The notes beneath the pieces are model-generated. The model saw nothing but the letters and a program-made list of their open reading frames with translations. It made no database searches and was not told the origin of the DNA. The translations under genes and the position numbers were made by a program. Of a stretch of DNA of 64,000 nt, positions 45,737 to 55,612 are shown one piece after another (the stretch's first letter is position 1; every line of letters starts with the position of its first letter). Location of the stretch: contig OX439046.1 in the NCBI GenBank assembly GCA_949317995.1, forward strand, positions 36,616,002-36,680,001, in the 5' to 3' direction. Origin of the DNA: Acholoe squamosa (Eukaryota; Annelida; Polychaeta; Phyllodocida; Polynoidae).

Positions 45737-46419
45737 TACACTGAAAAGATAAGGCTCAAAAAGGTACTCTGTAGTGATCACTTTTTGTCATCTTATTGAT
45801 GGTCCCGAGGGGGAGTACCCCATGATCTTTAAGGTGATCACATGTGATCACCCTGGGTGATCACTACAGAGTACCTGTCTGAACTGTTTAGAGGGGTTTG
45901 TGAATGATTACGTTGTCATTAATTAAGATTTTTGCATAATTATCCCCCTCCCTCCCCACAACCATGCATCTATTGAGGGCACTTACAGCTGACTTTTGAT
46001 GCCTTGGCGAGGCATACATGTAGTTGTTTGTATAAGGAATATTAGCCATTTCCCATGGTTATAATTATGGTTTGAGTGACAAAAGAGGTGTTAATCATTT
46101 AACATGCTTTCGTCTTTGATAATTTTGACCAAATGATTTTTTGATCAATTAACATTCCCTTGTGATGAAACTTTTCACATCATTCATCTTATAGACACTG
46201 ATGATCAAGAGTATTGTAGATAAAAAAAAAAATCAGTAGCTCACATAGTGAGCATTGCATATCCTATTGTTGTATATTAGGGCCCCCTGGTGGTAGAAAA
46301 ATATCATCAAAGTGATGACCTAGGGTGATCATCATGATTACCTTAGGTCATCAATAGGGAAAGAGGACATTAACTCATCAATAGTGATCACCTTAATAGA
46401 AGCCTATATTTTCAGTGTA
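45737..46419. mobile_element. MITE with TACACTGAAAA ends and internal GTGATCAC palindromes
   Basis: The left end TACACTGAAAAGATAAGGCT is the inverse of the right end AGCCTATATTTTCAGTGTA with few differences. Inside, 45762-45876 is itself a palindrome (AGGTACTCTGTAGTGATCAC and its exact inverse), and more GTGATCAC/GATGATCA words lie at 46300-46400. No coding capacity. Confidence 0.65.
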
Positions 46420-46696
46420 TGATATCAGATCCAGCGTTCAGAAACACGTGTATAAAACCAGGCTTTAAATATGATACTTAATCACGTACCTGACAGTCAC
46501 AGACCTTTGTGTACTGCGAAACAATATATATTAATTGATTTTAATTAAAAGTGATACTGAGTGTGTAAGTAAGTCGAGTTGTATCAATAAATGACAATAC
46601 CCCCAATTAAAGTTCTGAATGAAGCAATCATTCGGAATGATCAAAGTACCGAAAAGTACTACAGGTGTCATGCGGACACTTGTTACCTTACCAATT

Positions 46697-46878
46697 ACGG
46701 GCTTCCCTAGCCCACTTAAAAGGGTCTTTATCTCCTCGTTCCTATCCCCTCGGATGTGTGTGGTGCACATATGCGTGGGCACTGACACATTCCTCTGTGA
46801 AATTGTGTAATGTCGTTCTCGCCATGAATATGACCTTAGGTGTCGAAATGACGTTAAACCCCCATTACTCACTCACTC
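46697..46878 (+). repeat. Dispersed ~180-bp SINE-like repeat, copy 2
   Basis: The best-preserved copy: CGGGCTTCCCTAGCCCACTT at the start, GTCGTTCTCGCCATGAATAT in the middle, and GACGTTAAACCC..ACTCACTCACTC at the end. Confidence 0.85.
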
Positions 46879-47434
46879 CTTGCCAATTATAGTACGGATC
46901 ACTACAAGTGTTGAAAATGCTCATGACTGAATCTTAGAGGACCATCATTGTAATTTAATGAGACAGTAGCCTAAGTATAGGGGCCCCTTTCTCGCATCAC
47001 ACCACTTTGGTCAAGTGTTGAGCATGTGAGTGGAATGCACGTGGTGGACAGCGTGAGTGTAGAGTTTCACACCACCATGACTGTATGACGACTAGTTTAT
47101 CACCACGTGTGTGCATGTAGAGGGTCCCTCACCTGCAGCTCAGACACCAGAACACACCACGAGTTTCTCTATCAATGAGCATATCACACATCTCACCTAT
47201 ATGGAAATAGAGGAAATCACTTCTACATATCTTACAAGGATCATACAATATAAGTGTATACACATTTACATGTACACGGCTACTACCTGGTAATATTTTC
47301 CGTTTCATAGCTTCAATCACCAAAGTGTTACAAGGAGGAAAAAGGTGTAACCTTCGCACAGTTCAAGAATATTTACATAACCTTGTCAAACAGACTTTTA
47401 AAATAATAATAAAAAAAAAGTTGCCAGCTCGCCC
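46879..47434. other. Intergenic / 5' flank of the membrane-protein ORF
   Basis: No gene recognised. The ATG at 47435 has a GCCCATGG context. Confidence 0.4.
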
Positions 47435-48025
47435 ATGGCAGTTGTAGAGGGGCTGGTGCTGTATGTGTCATGGTGCTATCTGATTGTTATCAGCCAGCAG
47501 TACCCCATACAGACCACCACCACCACCCTGGTACATGGCTATCAGCACGGCCACCACAAGATGATCAAGACAACAGAGGTGCCTGTGGTTGGCGGCTGGC
47601 ATCAAAACTTAAACTTAATGTCACATTTGTATATGCTACACACTGGTCGCAGTGACAGGGATCCTGGTGTGAGTGCCTCAAAAACTACCACAAATGACTC
47701 ACTCATCACTTCACCAGCAGTGAAATCTAGCAATGTGTCATCAGATGTAGCAGCTGACGGTGTGCTTCAAGGAGAACTCTGTAATGTGACTGAGCTCTGT
47801 GTTAGTGCCTTAAAGGGAACCAAGCCATTTAAGAGTGCACAGTGGGGAATGAGTAAGTTCGGCATCATGATCATCATCTGGATCGCTCTGGTATGTGCCG
47901 TAAAGGCCGCAGCACTGACATTACTAAAAGGGTCCGTTCGGCGTCGATCTAAGAGTAAATCGTTCATAAACATTGTTACACGTTACACAAATGGGACTGC
48001 GGATAACGTGACCACTAATGTGTAG
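47435..48025 (+). CDS. Predicted small single-exon membrane glycoprotein, unknown family
   Basis: 196 codons, with ATG in a good context. Residues 1-20 are hydrophobic (EGLVLYVSWCYLIVIS) and could be a signal peptide. A Thr/His-rich stretch follows (TTTTTLVHGYQHGHH), then an outer region with N-glycosylation sites at N87, N100 and N117 and a short Cys pair (C116, C122). A hydrophobic span sits at about 142-164 (FGIMIIIWIALVCAV), then a basic Ser/Arg tail (SVRRRSKSKS). This layout fits a type I membrane protein with a cytosolic tail of about 30 residues. I do not recognise a family. It lies just upstream of the decayed polymerase and in the orientation of that polymerase's right half, so it may belong to the same mobile element or be a host gene (or last exon). 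No transcript evidence is available here. Confidence 0.5.
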   Translation: MAVVEGLVLYVSWCYLIVISQQYPIQTTTTTLVHGYQHGHHKMIKTTEVPVVGGWHQNLNLMSHLYMLHTGRSDRDPGVSASKTTTNDSLITSPAVKSSNVSSDVAADGVLQGELCNVTELCVSALKGTKPFKSAQWGMSKFGIMIIIWIALVCAVKAAALTLLKGSVRRRSKSKSFINIVTRYTNGTADNVTTNV

Positions 48026-48189
48026 CATGGTTTTCAGGTCATAATAAAGTCGTCTAAATCAATTTCAAATTGAAATAGAAAACGTTGCAAGATGCTGCAA
48101 ACTTATCAATTCCCTTGATTTAAGTGGCTTCAGAGAAAAGATTTATACAAAGTTAGATAACGTTCAGAAAGAGGAGCATAATCATAAAA

Positions 48190-49806
48190 TTATAACGTAA
48201 CCATTCTGTGGCTGAGTAGCTGATTTGTTGACTACACACTGCTTGAAAATCATTTTCTTTCCTATGCACTACATAAAATCCTGTGCAGTGAGCCTCTCCC
48301 ATACACTTTAGGTACAAGCTATTAGCGTCCACCCCTATTATGTGTCTGCAAACTTTGCTTTGGGGACCGTATTTCTTTTGTCTAATTCGTGTTTTCCCAC
48401 TATTGTGATGTCTGTGAAAGATGATCGAAGGACCCCCAACTAAATTCTGTCTCAGCAAGGAATGTACATCCTTTTCTTTTTCACCTAAAAGGATGTAAGG
48501 TGTGGCGTTAGGAGCAATGTTGTTAAAGAGAAACTTCAAGGTAAGGCTGGGTAAAGTTAGCCCATCTTTGAACATGTCTACTCCGCCTTCTATGAAAAAT
48601 TTGCTGTGTTCGTTTATGGCCAAAACAAATGGTTTCACTTCCAAGTTGTTGTAATATATCAAGTAGTCCTTCATAGTTTTCATGTTGTTTTCTGAACAGG
48701 CCTTTTGACAACTCTCATATTCTCACTTGGTTAACCCACGACCTGAGAGAGAGCTGTAAAAGCACGACCTTGAAGGAAGTTTTGTGTTTTCTAGTTTTCT
48801 TACATTGTCCATCCATTCGTATGGAAAAAAGCACTTTTCAGCACTACCTTAAAGGAAGACTTTAAGGTAGTTGGAGTAGGAATACCCCGGAGCCAGGTAG
48901 TTAAACATGTCAAGGAAAAGAAGGTGATCGGTGTACACTGCTATGTATTGATTGCACCTCTTTATGGTGTTCATTTCTGACTTGTCTGTCTCTATAAAAA
49001 AGGAATGAAATTCTTTTTTGATCAAATTAAGATCATACTTGCCAGAGTTGAACAGGTACTTTTTCTATGTAGGCAAGAAGACGATTTTTAACTTTAAGTA
49101 TGTGAGAACCTTTGTTTTTTTGCCTTTTTTTTTCGGTTAGACAAACTTTGGAAGCTTGAACTTCTAATTCTTTTTCTTTTTCTGCAAGAGTCTAGTTCAT
49201 TCAAAACCTGACTAAATTTCTCCCCAATTATTTTTCCCAAGTTGTTTATGTGCTTCAACACAGTCTTAACCAAAAGGATCATCTTCCCTGTTCAAACTTC
49301 TATCAAAGCACACAGGTTGTGTGTCCTGGAAAATCAGAAGCAACACTGGCAGAAAGGGTATGTGTTTTTTTCTATCACAGTGTTAGAGTTTTCTTTGGAT
49401 GGAACTTCAGGTTTTACGAAGTAGCTTTCAAAGTCAAAGTCAAACTCACATGGTTCCTGTATAGGTTTAAGTTCATAATGTTCTTTCTTGAACACATTTT
49501 TGACCTTATAATTTTAACACGACCTTTTTTAACTCCAAAAATTTGAAGGGAAAACATTCTTATGTTCACTTCAAACACATTTTCTAACCTGTCTAAGTCT
49601 TTAAAGTTAACGCCCTCAAAAGTTTCCTTTTTGGCACCTGGGTAGGCTTTAAGGAGAAGCTCTTGAGTTTTGTTTAAAGATCCATACAAGAGGTGAGACA
49701 GACATCTAAAGAAGCACAAGTTGTCTTTGTATCCTCTTTTGCTAGAGAGGTCTCTGTGAAAGTGCAACATACCTCTTTGCCTTAAACCTGGAGGAACAGT
49801 TAACAT
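48190..49806 (-). pseudogene. polB: Family-B DNA polymerase (Polinton/Maverick-like), N-terminal half, decayed
   Basis: Read on the minus strand, several frame-disrupted pieces line up in the order expected for protein-primed-type PolB of mobile elements: DNLCFFRCLSHLL (about 49720), an exonuclease-region FNSGKYDLNLI (about 49040), FLDMFNYLAPG (48920), FFPYEWMDN (48815), NMKTMKDYLIYYNN (48680), DMFKDGLTLPSLTLKFLF (48575), VGGPSIIFHRHHNSGKTRIR (48440) and the motif-A-like VDANSLYLKCM (48320). Homology ends after EWLRY at about 48190. At least one in-frame stop and several frameshifts are present. The complementary C-terminal half is on the opposite strand at 52468. Such polymerases copy whole elements. 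This one cannot be functional. Confidence 0.7.
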
Positions 49807-49905
49807 TCAACCTAAAAGAAGGTCACCTCCAGACACCCTTAAGAGGGTTATATTGGCATTCATGTTGCCTACCACCCTCCATTTAGTGGAGGGTCTGTAA
49901 GTGTC

Positions 49906-50055
49906 AGTAGTATAGTGTGAGACACAATGACATAGTTTGGTTAAGGGCAAGTTTTGAGGTGAAGGATTGGGAGTTTGGATAGTAGTATAGTGTGAGACAC
50001 AATGACATAGTTTGGTTAAGGGCAAGTTTTGAGGTGAAGGATTGGGAGTTTGGAT
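49906..50055. repeat. Tandem duplication, two 75-bp units
   Basis: AGTAGTATAGTGTGAGACAC starts both units (49906 and 49981), and they are identical apart from their ends. Confidence 0.9.
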
Positions 50056-50531
50056 TTGATTCAGCTATGTATGTGTAGGGAAAATGTTGAGCTATCAGAA
50101 TGTGCAATAATATTTAGGGGAATATTAAAATGAATAGTGAATTTAGTGGTCCAAAGTCGGGTAATTTTTGGGTGTTTTGGTGAGATATCAGAATGTTAAA
50201 ACCATCTGTGGGAACGCATTGACTGCATGGAATTACCTATAGTTTTGTGGTATGATGCAATCTATATGTATACATGTGCATGTATGTTTTCAAGTTGATT
50301 AGTTCATAATTCATTGAGTAATGAACAAATGAGTGTAGACTGTAAATGTATGGAGTTGGAAATCCAAGATGGCGGCAGCTGGTGGCAGGTGCTGGCTTGT
50401 CCTGGGGTAGGTGGCCTACATTCCAGTGTGTGCTGACCTCCATTCGAATTCTGCTTGCTGATTGGGTGGGGGTGGGTAGGTGAGTTCAGTTGAGCAAATA
50501 AGGGGTGGCAGGGTGTAGGAGTGACTATTAT
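50056..50531. other. Non-coding stretch between polymerase remnant and MITE
   Basis: No gene seen. It includes a short TATGTATACATG-type palindromic run near 50263-50285. It ends ..CTATTAT at the MITE border. Confidence 0.4.
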
Positions 50532-50976
50532 GGGGCTGTGTACAAATGACGTCATGCAGGAGGGGGGAGGGGGGTTCCACTTGCCATGACCAAGCATGAC
50601 AAGGGGGGGAGGGGGGGGGTTATGGGCTGCATGACATCATGTCATCAAGAAATTACAATATGCTTTGGTTTTGGCAAGAACAAAAACTTTTGTTAAAAGA
50701 TTTGTAAAGGTAGGGAAGCTTAATGCATTCATCTGACATAAATTTAATACCTAGTATACGCCCTACATGCATGCATTCCTCGGACATCTCACTCAATGAG
50801 TGCCACTGCCATCAATGTCAGTGTAAAATCAAGGTGATGTCCAGGCCACTATGAGGGGGCACTACTTCTCTATCCTACCTATACCAATTTAACCCTTTTT
50901 GAAAAGGGCCACTGCTGCGCTCAGGATCTAAAGTGATGCATCTGTAATGGTCAAGTATTCTGACTTGGGGTTCATA

Positions 50977-51387
50977 TGTCTAATCCGGAAAGAACTACTG
51001 AACGACAATATCCGGTACAGAAGAGGCAACAAGGTTTATTTAGAATCCTGCTTACAATCCGACTAAGGGCTTCCGAGTTCAAGTGTATTCGTATCAGGGT
51101 ATTCGGACAATCAAACAATGAGTTACTAGGTAAGTTCTCGTAACCAGAGGAGGGAAGTGCTTACTGACCGTACAGAGCCCGCGAGGGTTCTCTCCCCGGC
51201 AGCTACCGACCTGGCCTTATATAGCCTAAGGTTGGGTGGTGACCTCTCGAGTCTAAGGCAGGAAGCTCGGAGAGCAGTGCTGCCACCGCTCGCCCCAGCA
51301 TACCGTTCTCAGACCCGAGTGTACACCCCACTCGGGAACTGCCCAACTCGTACCTACGTGACGCTTATTACAAACCGTGCCCCTACA
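50977..51387 (-). repeat. Solo LTR, Gypsy-like, minus strand
   Basis: On the minus strand it begins TGTAGGGGCACGG and ends GGATTAGACA (about 411 bp). It has GGTGGCAGCA, a TATA box (CTATATAAGG near 51212-51221) and AATAAA near 51028-51033. The start, TATA region and post-poly(A) words (TTGCCT) resemble the LTR at 2614-3031. No internal sequence or clear target duplication. Confidence 0.7.
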
Positions 51388-51535
51388 CATCTAAAATACC
51401 CCTGAACTGCTGCTGTTGCCTCAGGGCAGCATCCATAGTAATCCACAGGCTTCTTTTTGAAAAGGTGTGATATTGCCTCCCCCCTCCTTGAGGTGTCAAA
51501 ATTATTTTGCTCCTCCCCCATTCCAGCCCCTCCCG

Positions 51536-51567
51536 GAGTCCCACTGTTGATAAATAATGAACACTCC
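51536..51567. mobile_element. End fragment of the GGGAGTGGTCATT MITE family
   Basis: CACTGTTGATAAATAATG followed by AACACTCCC matches the terminal repeat of the complete copy at 63289-63598. Confidence 0.55.
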
Positions 51568-52320
51568 CCTGGAGCTCTCCACCACCCTGTTGCTATTTTC
51601 ACTGAGGGGATGCTTGGGGAGATGTAAAGGGGAACTCCCTCCAAACTTACTCTCCACATCTTTGTTTGAATGGAACTCTATCGGACTCACCTTATTTGCA
51701 GATTCTACAGTAAAATGCTAAGGTGACTCCATTGCTTTGTAAAATCACAAATTGGAACTATGATTGCAATCGATGGTCTCCTGAGAATTTGTGATGCTTT
51801 CTGAGTTTTTTTTCTATTAGGCCACTCACTAAATTCAGAGTGTTCTGCCTGAAACCTATTTCTAGTACACTTGTATATGGTTCAAGTTACAGATTGGATC
51901 AATACATTCAATATATCAATACATTCAAGCTCTTGAACTATATGATCCTTAATAATAACTGTTCTCGATTTTCTCTTCGCTGACAAGTGTAAACTTTCAC
52001 TGTAAAGAAGGCAGACTATTAACTATATTGGATTACTGATCTAGACAGTTTTTAAGCCCTTTTGTGACAGGAAATACTTGTGTATGATCACTAACATAGT
52101 ACTCCGCATATAACTATAAGGCATGGAAATGGTACATCCTGCATATAGGGACCCATACATTACATAAGCTGACAGTGTTTGGCATGTTTCTCTGTTCATT
52201 TGTTGATCAGTGCTAGTTCTTTTTTCACTTTGCATGTATGTTATCCTTTATTGCCAATCCACACCCACTATATGTCCCTTTGAACCATTTTAATTTGTTT
52301 ATAGCCTATAGACCTTCACT
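51568..52320. other. AT-rich filler within the 27-bp-TIR element
   Basis: No recognisable gene. Only short frames. Confidence 0.4.
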
Positions 52321-52467
52321 ATTTATGCACCTTGGGGGGGGGGGGGTATCTGCCTGCTTGACGTCATGCTAAGGGGGGGTCAAGTGTTGTATGACGAAAC
52401 ATGACAAGGGGGGGAGGGGGGGTCAAAAATGGTCCAAAAATGCATGACGTCATTTGTACACAGCCCC

Positions 52468-53871
52468 AAAGCTTTAACAGACAACCTAAACATTTTACAT
52501 CAATACAACTATGGGGAGATTAGCTTAGGTTCAAGGAAAATAAAGGTGGACGGCTTTGTTCCAGCTCAAAAGAAAATATATCAGTTTCATGGGTGCTACT
52601 GGCATGGTCACATGTGTCACCTTACCAAGTCGGTTTTAAAAAATACACAAGGAAGAGAATGGCTAGAAGAAAAAGCCAAAAAAAAACTGCCTTAATTACC
52701 CTCTATTTGAAAATGTTAGGGTATGAGGTGGTTGAACAGTACAAGTGTATGTGGATGAAAGAAAAAACAAATGACTTGTGTCAAAAAACAAGTCATGGGG
52801 AAGTTAAAAGACCATTGTGTCAAGGAAGAAAAAGTCAGGATGAAATACTAAGAGGGGTTTTAGATGGAACAACTTTTGGACTCATAGACACACCTGAGAA
52901 CTTGAAAAACAAATTCAGTGAATTGACACCTATATTTAAAAACTGTCTAGTAGGTAGGAAAGACGTAGGTGACCACATGAGACGTTTCTTGGAAGCCACA
53001 GGACTCACAGGTAAGCTAAAACAACCCTAACGTCAGCTGATAGGTAGTTACCACGCAAAGGGAATTTTGTTGGGAACTCCTCTCTTACAATGGTACCTGA
53101 AAAAAGGTTTGGTAGTAACCACTGTCCACCTCCTTGAAGAATACACCCCAGAAAAAACCTTTTTACCCTTTATGGAAGAAGTAACCAGAGCTAGGAGAAA
53201 AGGTGATGAAAACATGGACTGTAAAATTCTTTCAGATCTTTACAAGCTGCTGGGAAATGGGTCATATGGTTAAACCATATGCAACAAGCAAAACTTTGTT
53301 CAAACAAAGTATGTGTCCCCCTCTAAGGCAAGACGATTAGCCTTGCACTGGTCAGTTCAAGATGCACAAGACTTAAGTGACAACACGGTAGAACTTTCTT
53401 GTTTACCCACCTCCATCACCTACGACCTTCCGGTTCAAAAAGGTTTCATGGTGTACCAATATGCCAAACTTAAAATGTTGGTATTCTATTACGACTTTCT
53501 CCTTGAATACATAGACGAAAAAGACTTTGAAATGTGTGAAATGTACACCAACAGCTTCTACTTTGCTTTGAGTGCAGAGAATCTAGAAGATGTGATTATT
53601 CCTGAAAAACGTGAGGTTTTTTTTAGAGAACATCACAAATGGTTGCCCTCTGAATCTTGTGAAAATTCTCACCAGAGAAACCTACGTTCAAACCAAAGCA
53701 TTGGGTAACTTATGGTTACCTCAACCCTGCTGCCAGAGCCGTCTGGTGTTTGGTAAAAGAACCCCCGGATTGTTCAAAGTGGAGTGGGAAGGGGATGAAA
53801 TGACCTCCAAATGTTACATAGGCACTGGCGAAAAAGTGCCCATTACAATAAGTTGCAAAGGTGTAATTTAA
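52468..53871 (+). pseudogene. polB: Family-B DNA polymerase (Polinton/Maverick-like), C-terminal half, decayed
   Basis: Begins inside the protein at KALTDNLNILHQYN, directly at the border of the 27-bp-TIR element. Then VDGFVPAQKKIYQFHGCYWH (endonuclease-like insert typical of this polymerase group), a frameshift in the A-run at about 52675-52685, YLKMLGYEVVEQYKCMWMKE, IGSYHAKGILLGTPLLQWYL, the motif-B-like LGNGSYG (53255-53275), YAKLKMLVFYYDFLLEYI, a motif-C-like MYTNSFYF where the family usually has acidic DTDS residues, and RTPGLFKVEWEGDEM near the end. In-frame stops interrupt just before RQLIGSYH (53028) and just after GNGSYG. The altered motif C alone would abolish catalysis. It matches the missing half of the minus-strand remnant at 48190-49806. 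Confidence 0.75.
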
Positions 53872-54569
53872 AAACAAAACACCTTAACGACTGAAAAGGT
53901 TTAAAAAAGTGCTGGACAGTGAAAATGTTGTCCTGGTAGTTAACAAAGGATTTAAAGTAGTTAACCACAGCATTACTACCTACTCTAAAAAAAACAAGGG
54001 TTAAGTGAGTGAGTAATAGATGTTTAACGTCATTTCAACAGCTGTGGTCATATTCATGGCGAGAACTACATTACACAATTTCACAGGGGAATGTGTCAGT
54101 GCCCGCGCATATGTGCACCACACACATCCCGAGGGGATAGGAAAGAGGAGAAATAGACCCTTTTAAGTGGGATAGGGAAACATTTTGTCAATTTTTTTTA
54201 ACATTTTGTTAAAAAAATATTATTGTGTAAAACGACTTTTTTCCCCATAGAAACATGTGTTAAAGTATCATATAGTGCAACAAAAATGAACATTTTATGC
54301 AAAAAAAAAATGAACATTTATCAAAAAAATTATGAACATTTTACAAACATTTAATGCAAAAGTGACCTTTATCACCCAAAAAAAACAAAAAAAAAACTAT
54401 TCAAAAAGTGAAAACTATACAATTCACAACAAAAAATAAAAATATGGCGCTATAGAAAACAACTTGGGTGCATTTGACAAAAAAACTACAAGGTTTATTC
54501 TTTGCGTCAACTTTACCAGATAACTGGTTGTAACAGTTCATATCTGGATAGATTAAGTCATCATTTATC
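53872..54569. other. AT-rich spacer after the polymerase remnant
   Basis: Contains the dispersed repeat copy 3 (54005-54180) and A/T-rich repeats of GAACATTTT (54200-54400). No gene. Confidence 0.5.
54005..54180 (-). repeat. Dispersed ~180-bp SINE-like repeat, copy 3
   Basis: Reverse orientation: starts GTGAGTGAGTAATAGATG, then GTTTAACGTCATTTCAACAG, and ends in the GGGATAGGGAAA inverse of the 5' end. Inserted after the polymerase remnant. Confidence 0.85.
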
Positions 54570-54983
54570 ATGGAAAATTTAGAGGCAATGATAGTAGAAC
54601 AAAGCACAGAAACTCCGCCTTATGAATATTACATGCGGCCAGTTCTACAAAGTGTTGCTCAGTACAGCAAAGCTTCTGCTGTAACACCTGACAATGATGT
54701 TACTGCTATTGCATGTGGATGTTCAGAAAAAAATTTTTGGGAAGTAATACCTGCAGAAAACATTGGTTATTTTAGAGGAGCTGAACCAGACACTGTTGAC
54801 CACTGTTTAACTAGTGTTAAAATGAACAGATATTTCTCTTCAGCTTTTTGGGACGCACACAGGAACTGCATGCACTATTGTCGAGTGAAAAGTGTAAACT
54901 TAATAACGCAGGATTGGTGCAGCGGTGTATATCAGTTACACACTGACCTAACTGTCCAAGGCACTACACAAGGTACACTTTAG
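54570..54983 (+). CDS. Hypothetical protein, 137 codons, next to polymerase remnant
   Basis: ATG at 54570, no family recognised. Acidic start (MENLEAMIVEQSTETPPYEYY), then a mixed globular-looking sequence with five Cys (for example ACGCSEKNFWEVIP). GC content is higher than the flanking DNA. A GT-type donor (CAAG|GTACAC) lies at 54972, and a good acceptor (TGTCTACAG|GTCACG) at 55114, before the next ORF. But the phases do not join the two long frames, so splicing between them is not established. It follows the polymerase remnant on the same strand and could be a further gene of that element. Confidence 0.4.
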   Translation: MENLEAMIVEQSTETPPYEYYMRPVLQSVAQYSKASAVTPDNDVTAIACGCSEKNFWEVIPAENIGYFRGAEPDTVDHCLTSVKMNRYFSSAFWDAHRNCMHYCRVKSVNLITQDWCSGVYQLHTDLTVQGTTQGTL

Positions 54984-55042
54984 GAAGTGTGAAAAAGTTT
55001 GCTGTTACCATCCAGTAGTTAGAGTGTAATCCCATTGTAGGG

Positions 55043-55441
55043 GTGTTTTGCCAGTGTAACTGTAAACTACAAGTATCTGCTATAGCTAAAACCATTTGTT
55101 TCACATGTCTACAGGTCACGTTGGAGCTTCACGCCTTAAGTATACCTGGAGTGAGAAACCATTTCTCATTTGAGGTAAACTTCAAGGATGGTTTTCTGTC
55201 TAGTCTTTTACCAGGACCTAAAAACAACGAAACTTACTTCCTGGCACAGGCTTTGTTTGAAAATGCTATAGCTAACATAGCTAAACTGAACAGTTATTGT
55301 TTCCACAACACGGGGAAAACTAGTCTCACAGGTCAAAGCTGGTATCAAGCAAGTAAATTTACACACAACAAATGCTTCTGTTGTATCTGTGCACATCCCG
55401 GTAATGGGAAAACTGGGTTCATATGTAAATATTGTGTCTAA
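55043..55441 (+). CDS. Hypothetical protein / exon with C-terminal cysteine cluster
   Basis: An open frame of 132 codons, of which the part after the acceptor at 55114 (VTLELHALSIPGVRNHFSFE onward) looks most protein-like. Its end is Cys-rich (CFCCICAHPGNGKTGFICKYC), with several CxxC/CxC pairs suggesting a small zinc-binding module. No catalytic motif or family recognised. AATAAA occurs at about 55493-55498 near the downstream hairpin. It may be the second exon or neighbour of the ORF at 54570. Confidence 0.4.
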   Translation: MFCQCNCKLQVSAIAKTICFTCLQVTLELHALSIPGVRNHFSFEVNFKDGFLSSLLPGPKNNETYFLAQALFENAIANIAKLNSYCFHNTGKTSLTGQSWYQASKFTHNKCFCCICAHPGNGKTGFICKYCV

Positions 55442-55493
55442 TAAAAGTACCCTGTAATGAAAATGAACGAGTTGTATTATATTTTAATTTATG

Positions 55494-55612
55494 AAATAAA
55501 CAGAGAGAACAGCACAACCGTGGGTGCCCAAATGTGGCCTTTGTTCCCCTTGGACTGTGTCCTCGGGAACCCCATTTGGTCCCCACGGTTGTGCAATTCT
55601 CTCTGTTTATTT
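55494..55612. repeat. Long imperfect hairpin (about 45-50 bp arms)
   Basis: The left arm begins AAATAAACAGAGAGAACAGC and the right arm ends with TTCTCTCTGTTTATTT. The shared stem includes GCACAACCGTGGG and CCAAAT..GTTCCC, with a few mismatches and a loop of about 20 bases. It lies just 3' of the Cys-rich ORF. TTGTGCAAT words recur downstream (55626, 55692, 55794). Confidence 0.8.

Larger units (their letters stand above)
50532..52467. mobile_element. 1.94-kb element with perfect 27-bp terminal inverted repeats
   Basis: The left end (50532-50558) starts GGGGCTGTGTACAAATGACG, and the right end (52441-52467) is its exact inverse over 27 bases. G/C-rich blocks around CATGACAAGGGGGG lie inside both ends. 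The body contains a solo LTR (50977-51387) and a MITE end (about 51536-51567), so the original element was smaller. There is no matching flank duplication (TTAT on the left, AAAG on the right). The right end abuts the C-terminal polymerase half exactly. Confidence 0.7.

Noticed and set aside
45764..46400. Possible CRISPR-like array of GTGATCAC repeats
   Set aside because: Repeats are palindromic, unevenly spaced and bounded by inverted ends. The genome is eukaryotic. This is a MITE.
50532..52467. Inverted repeats as ends of the whole polymerase element
   Set aside because: They lie between the polymerase halves rather than outside them, and the body holds only a solo LTR and MITE debris. They mark a separate insertion.
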